Positions 52,914 through 53,135 of a stretch of DNA of 53,135 nt are shown one piece after another. Every line of letters starts with the position of its first letter. The first letter of the stretch is position 1. The translations under genes were made by a program, and so were the position numbers. The notes beneath the pieces are model-generated. The model made no database searches and was not told the origin of the DNA. It saw only the letters and a list, made by a program, of their open reading frames with translations. Source of the DNA: an uncultured bacterium. Lineage in GTDB: Bacteria; Cloacimonadota; Cloacimonadia; Cloacimonadales; Cloacimonadaceae. The DNA lies in the NCBI GenBank assembly GCA_938009275.1, contig CALLHY010000016.1, positions 1 through 53,135 of the forward strand, read 5' to 3'.

Positions 52914-53032
52914 CTCCATCAAGGAAGCAATGTGTGATGATACTGCCACACTCCTGCCGCGATCACGCCGCGTTGTGGCAGAATCGCGGCGTGATCTCGG
53001 CATAATTGTAACACAGTGCTTCTTTGATGGAG
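52914..53032. repeat. 119-bp palindromic element with pseudoknot-like inner pairing
   Basis: Outer arms 52914-52935 and 53011-53032 pair over 22 positions (one G-T, one mismatch). Inside, 52955-52972 pairs with 52985-53002 over 18 bp with one mismatch (core GATCACGCCGCG). In addition CTGCCACA (52943-52950) is complementary to TGTGGCAG (52974-52981) in the loop of that stem, which would make a pseudoknot. Total length equals that of the element at 82-200. No coding frame fits. Confidence 0.75.
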
Positions 53033-53135
53033 AGAGGAACGATAGGGAGACGAGGGGGAGGTTCCTAGAGAAATTAGGAGACTAATCTTTCCTACACGTA
53101 AATGCTTGAAAAATGGTGCATCGTTTTGATAGAGA

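Noticed and set aside
52853..53032. CRISPR-like array
   Set aside because: The repeats are 8-base tandem units and a single palindrome; there are no regularly spaced repeats with unique spacers and no cas genes.

Overview
The window looks like a chromosomal segment of a bacterium of the FCB group, most likely Candidatus Cloacimonadota. This is inferred from gene content only. Five intact secreted proteins and one broken one end in the C-terminal sorting domain typical of that group (a PNP motif, an IYNLKGQ-like strand, then SGIYLxR and a basic K-rich tail). There is also a DUF3078-type barrel protein, FG-GAP and LamG surface proteins, and strong AGGAGG ribosome sites. No rRNA, tRNA, CRISPR array, integrase or insertion-sequence transposase was seen.

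Layout. 1-3.9 kb: a lineage-type hypothetical gene behind a palindromic element, then two sorting-domain exported proteins. 4.0-6.1 kb: housekeeping genes tpiA and serS. 6.1-12.3 kb: a secreted glycosidase-like TIM-barrel protein, an asparagine-synthetase-like enzyme and a secreted deacetylase-like protein with a sorting domain. 12.6-20.4 kb: a tightly packed run of a Wzz-like chain-length protein, a Wzy/ligase-like membrane protein, mazG, a histidine kinase, the bifunctional NAD(P)HX repair enzyme, a small molybdopterin-type protein and an EamA transporter. I read 6-15 kb as a surface-glycan locus, although it has no recognisable glycosyltransferase. 20.5-24.6 kb: an AraC/GyrI-like regulator, then two tandem FG-GAP genes with duplicated promoter/leader regions, one of them broken by two in-frame TAA codons. 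25-36.5 kb: an MscS channel, a DUF3078 protein, a flippase-like protein, malic enzyme, a small lipoprotein, an Omp85-like protein, lepA, a GNAT acetyltransferase and a PpiC chaperone.

36.6-51 kb: a nearly complete type IV pilus operon: pilin, pilT, three minor or atypical pilins, pilM, pilN, pilO, a pilP-like gene, a short secretin, a large Ig-repeat lipoprotein, pilB and pilC. The prepilin peptidase is not here. A close match to a sigma-54 promoter precedes the pilin gene, and PilB carries two exact 24-residue MshEN motifs, so both transcription and c-di-GMP may control the pili. 51.1-52.5 kb: a further sorting-domain protein.

The most unusual non-coding signals are palindromic elements. 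Two 119-bp elements at the two ends of the window share one architecture (22-bp outer arms around an inner stem). A second hairpin family occurs twice, 12.3 kb apart, as exact reverse complements. Other notable points are a Ser in place of the expected molybdenum-ligating Cys in the molybdopterin-type protein, and an AsnB-like enzyme whose only near-N-terminal Cys is at position 3.
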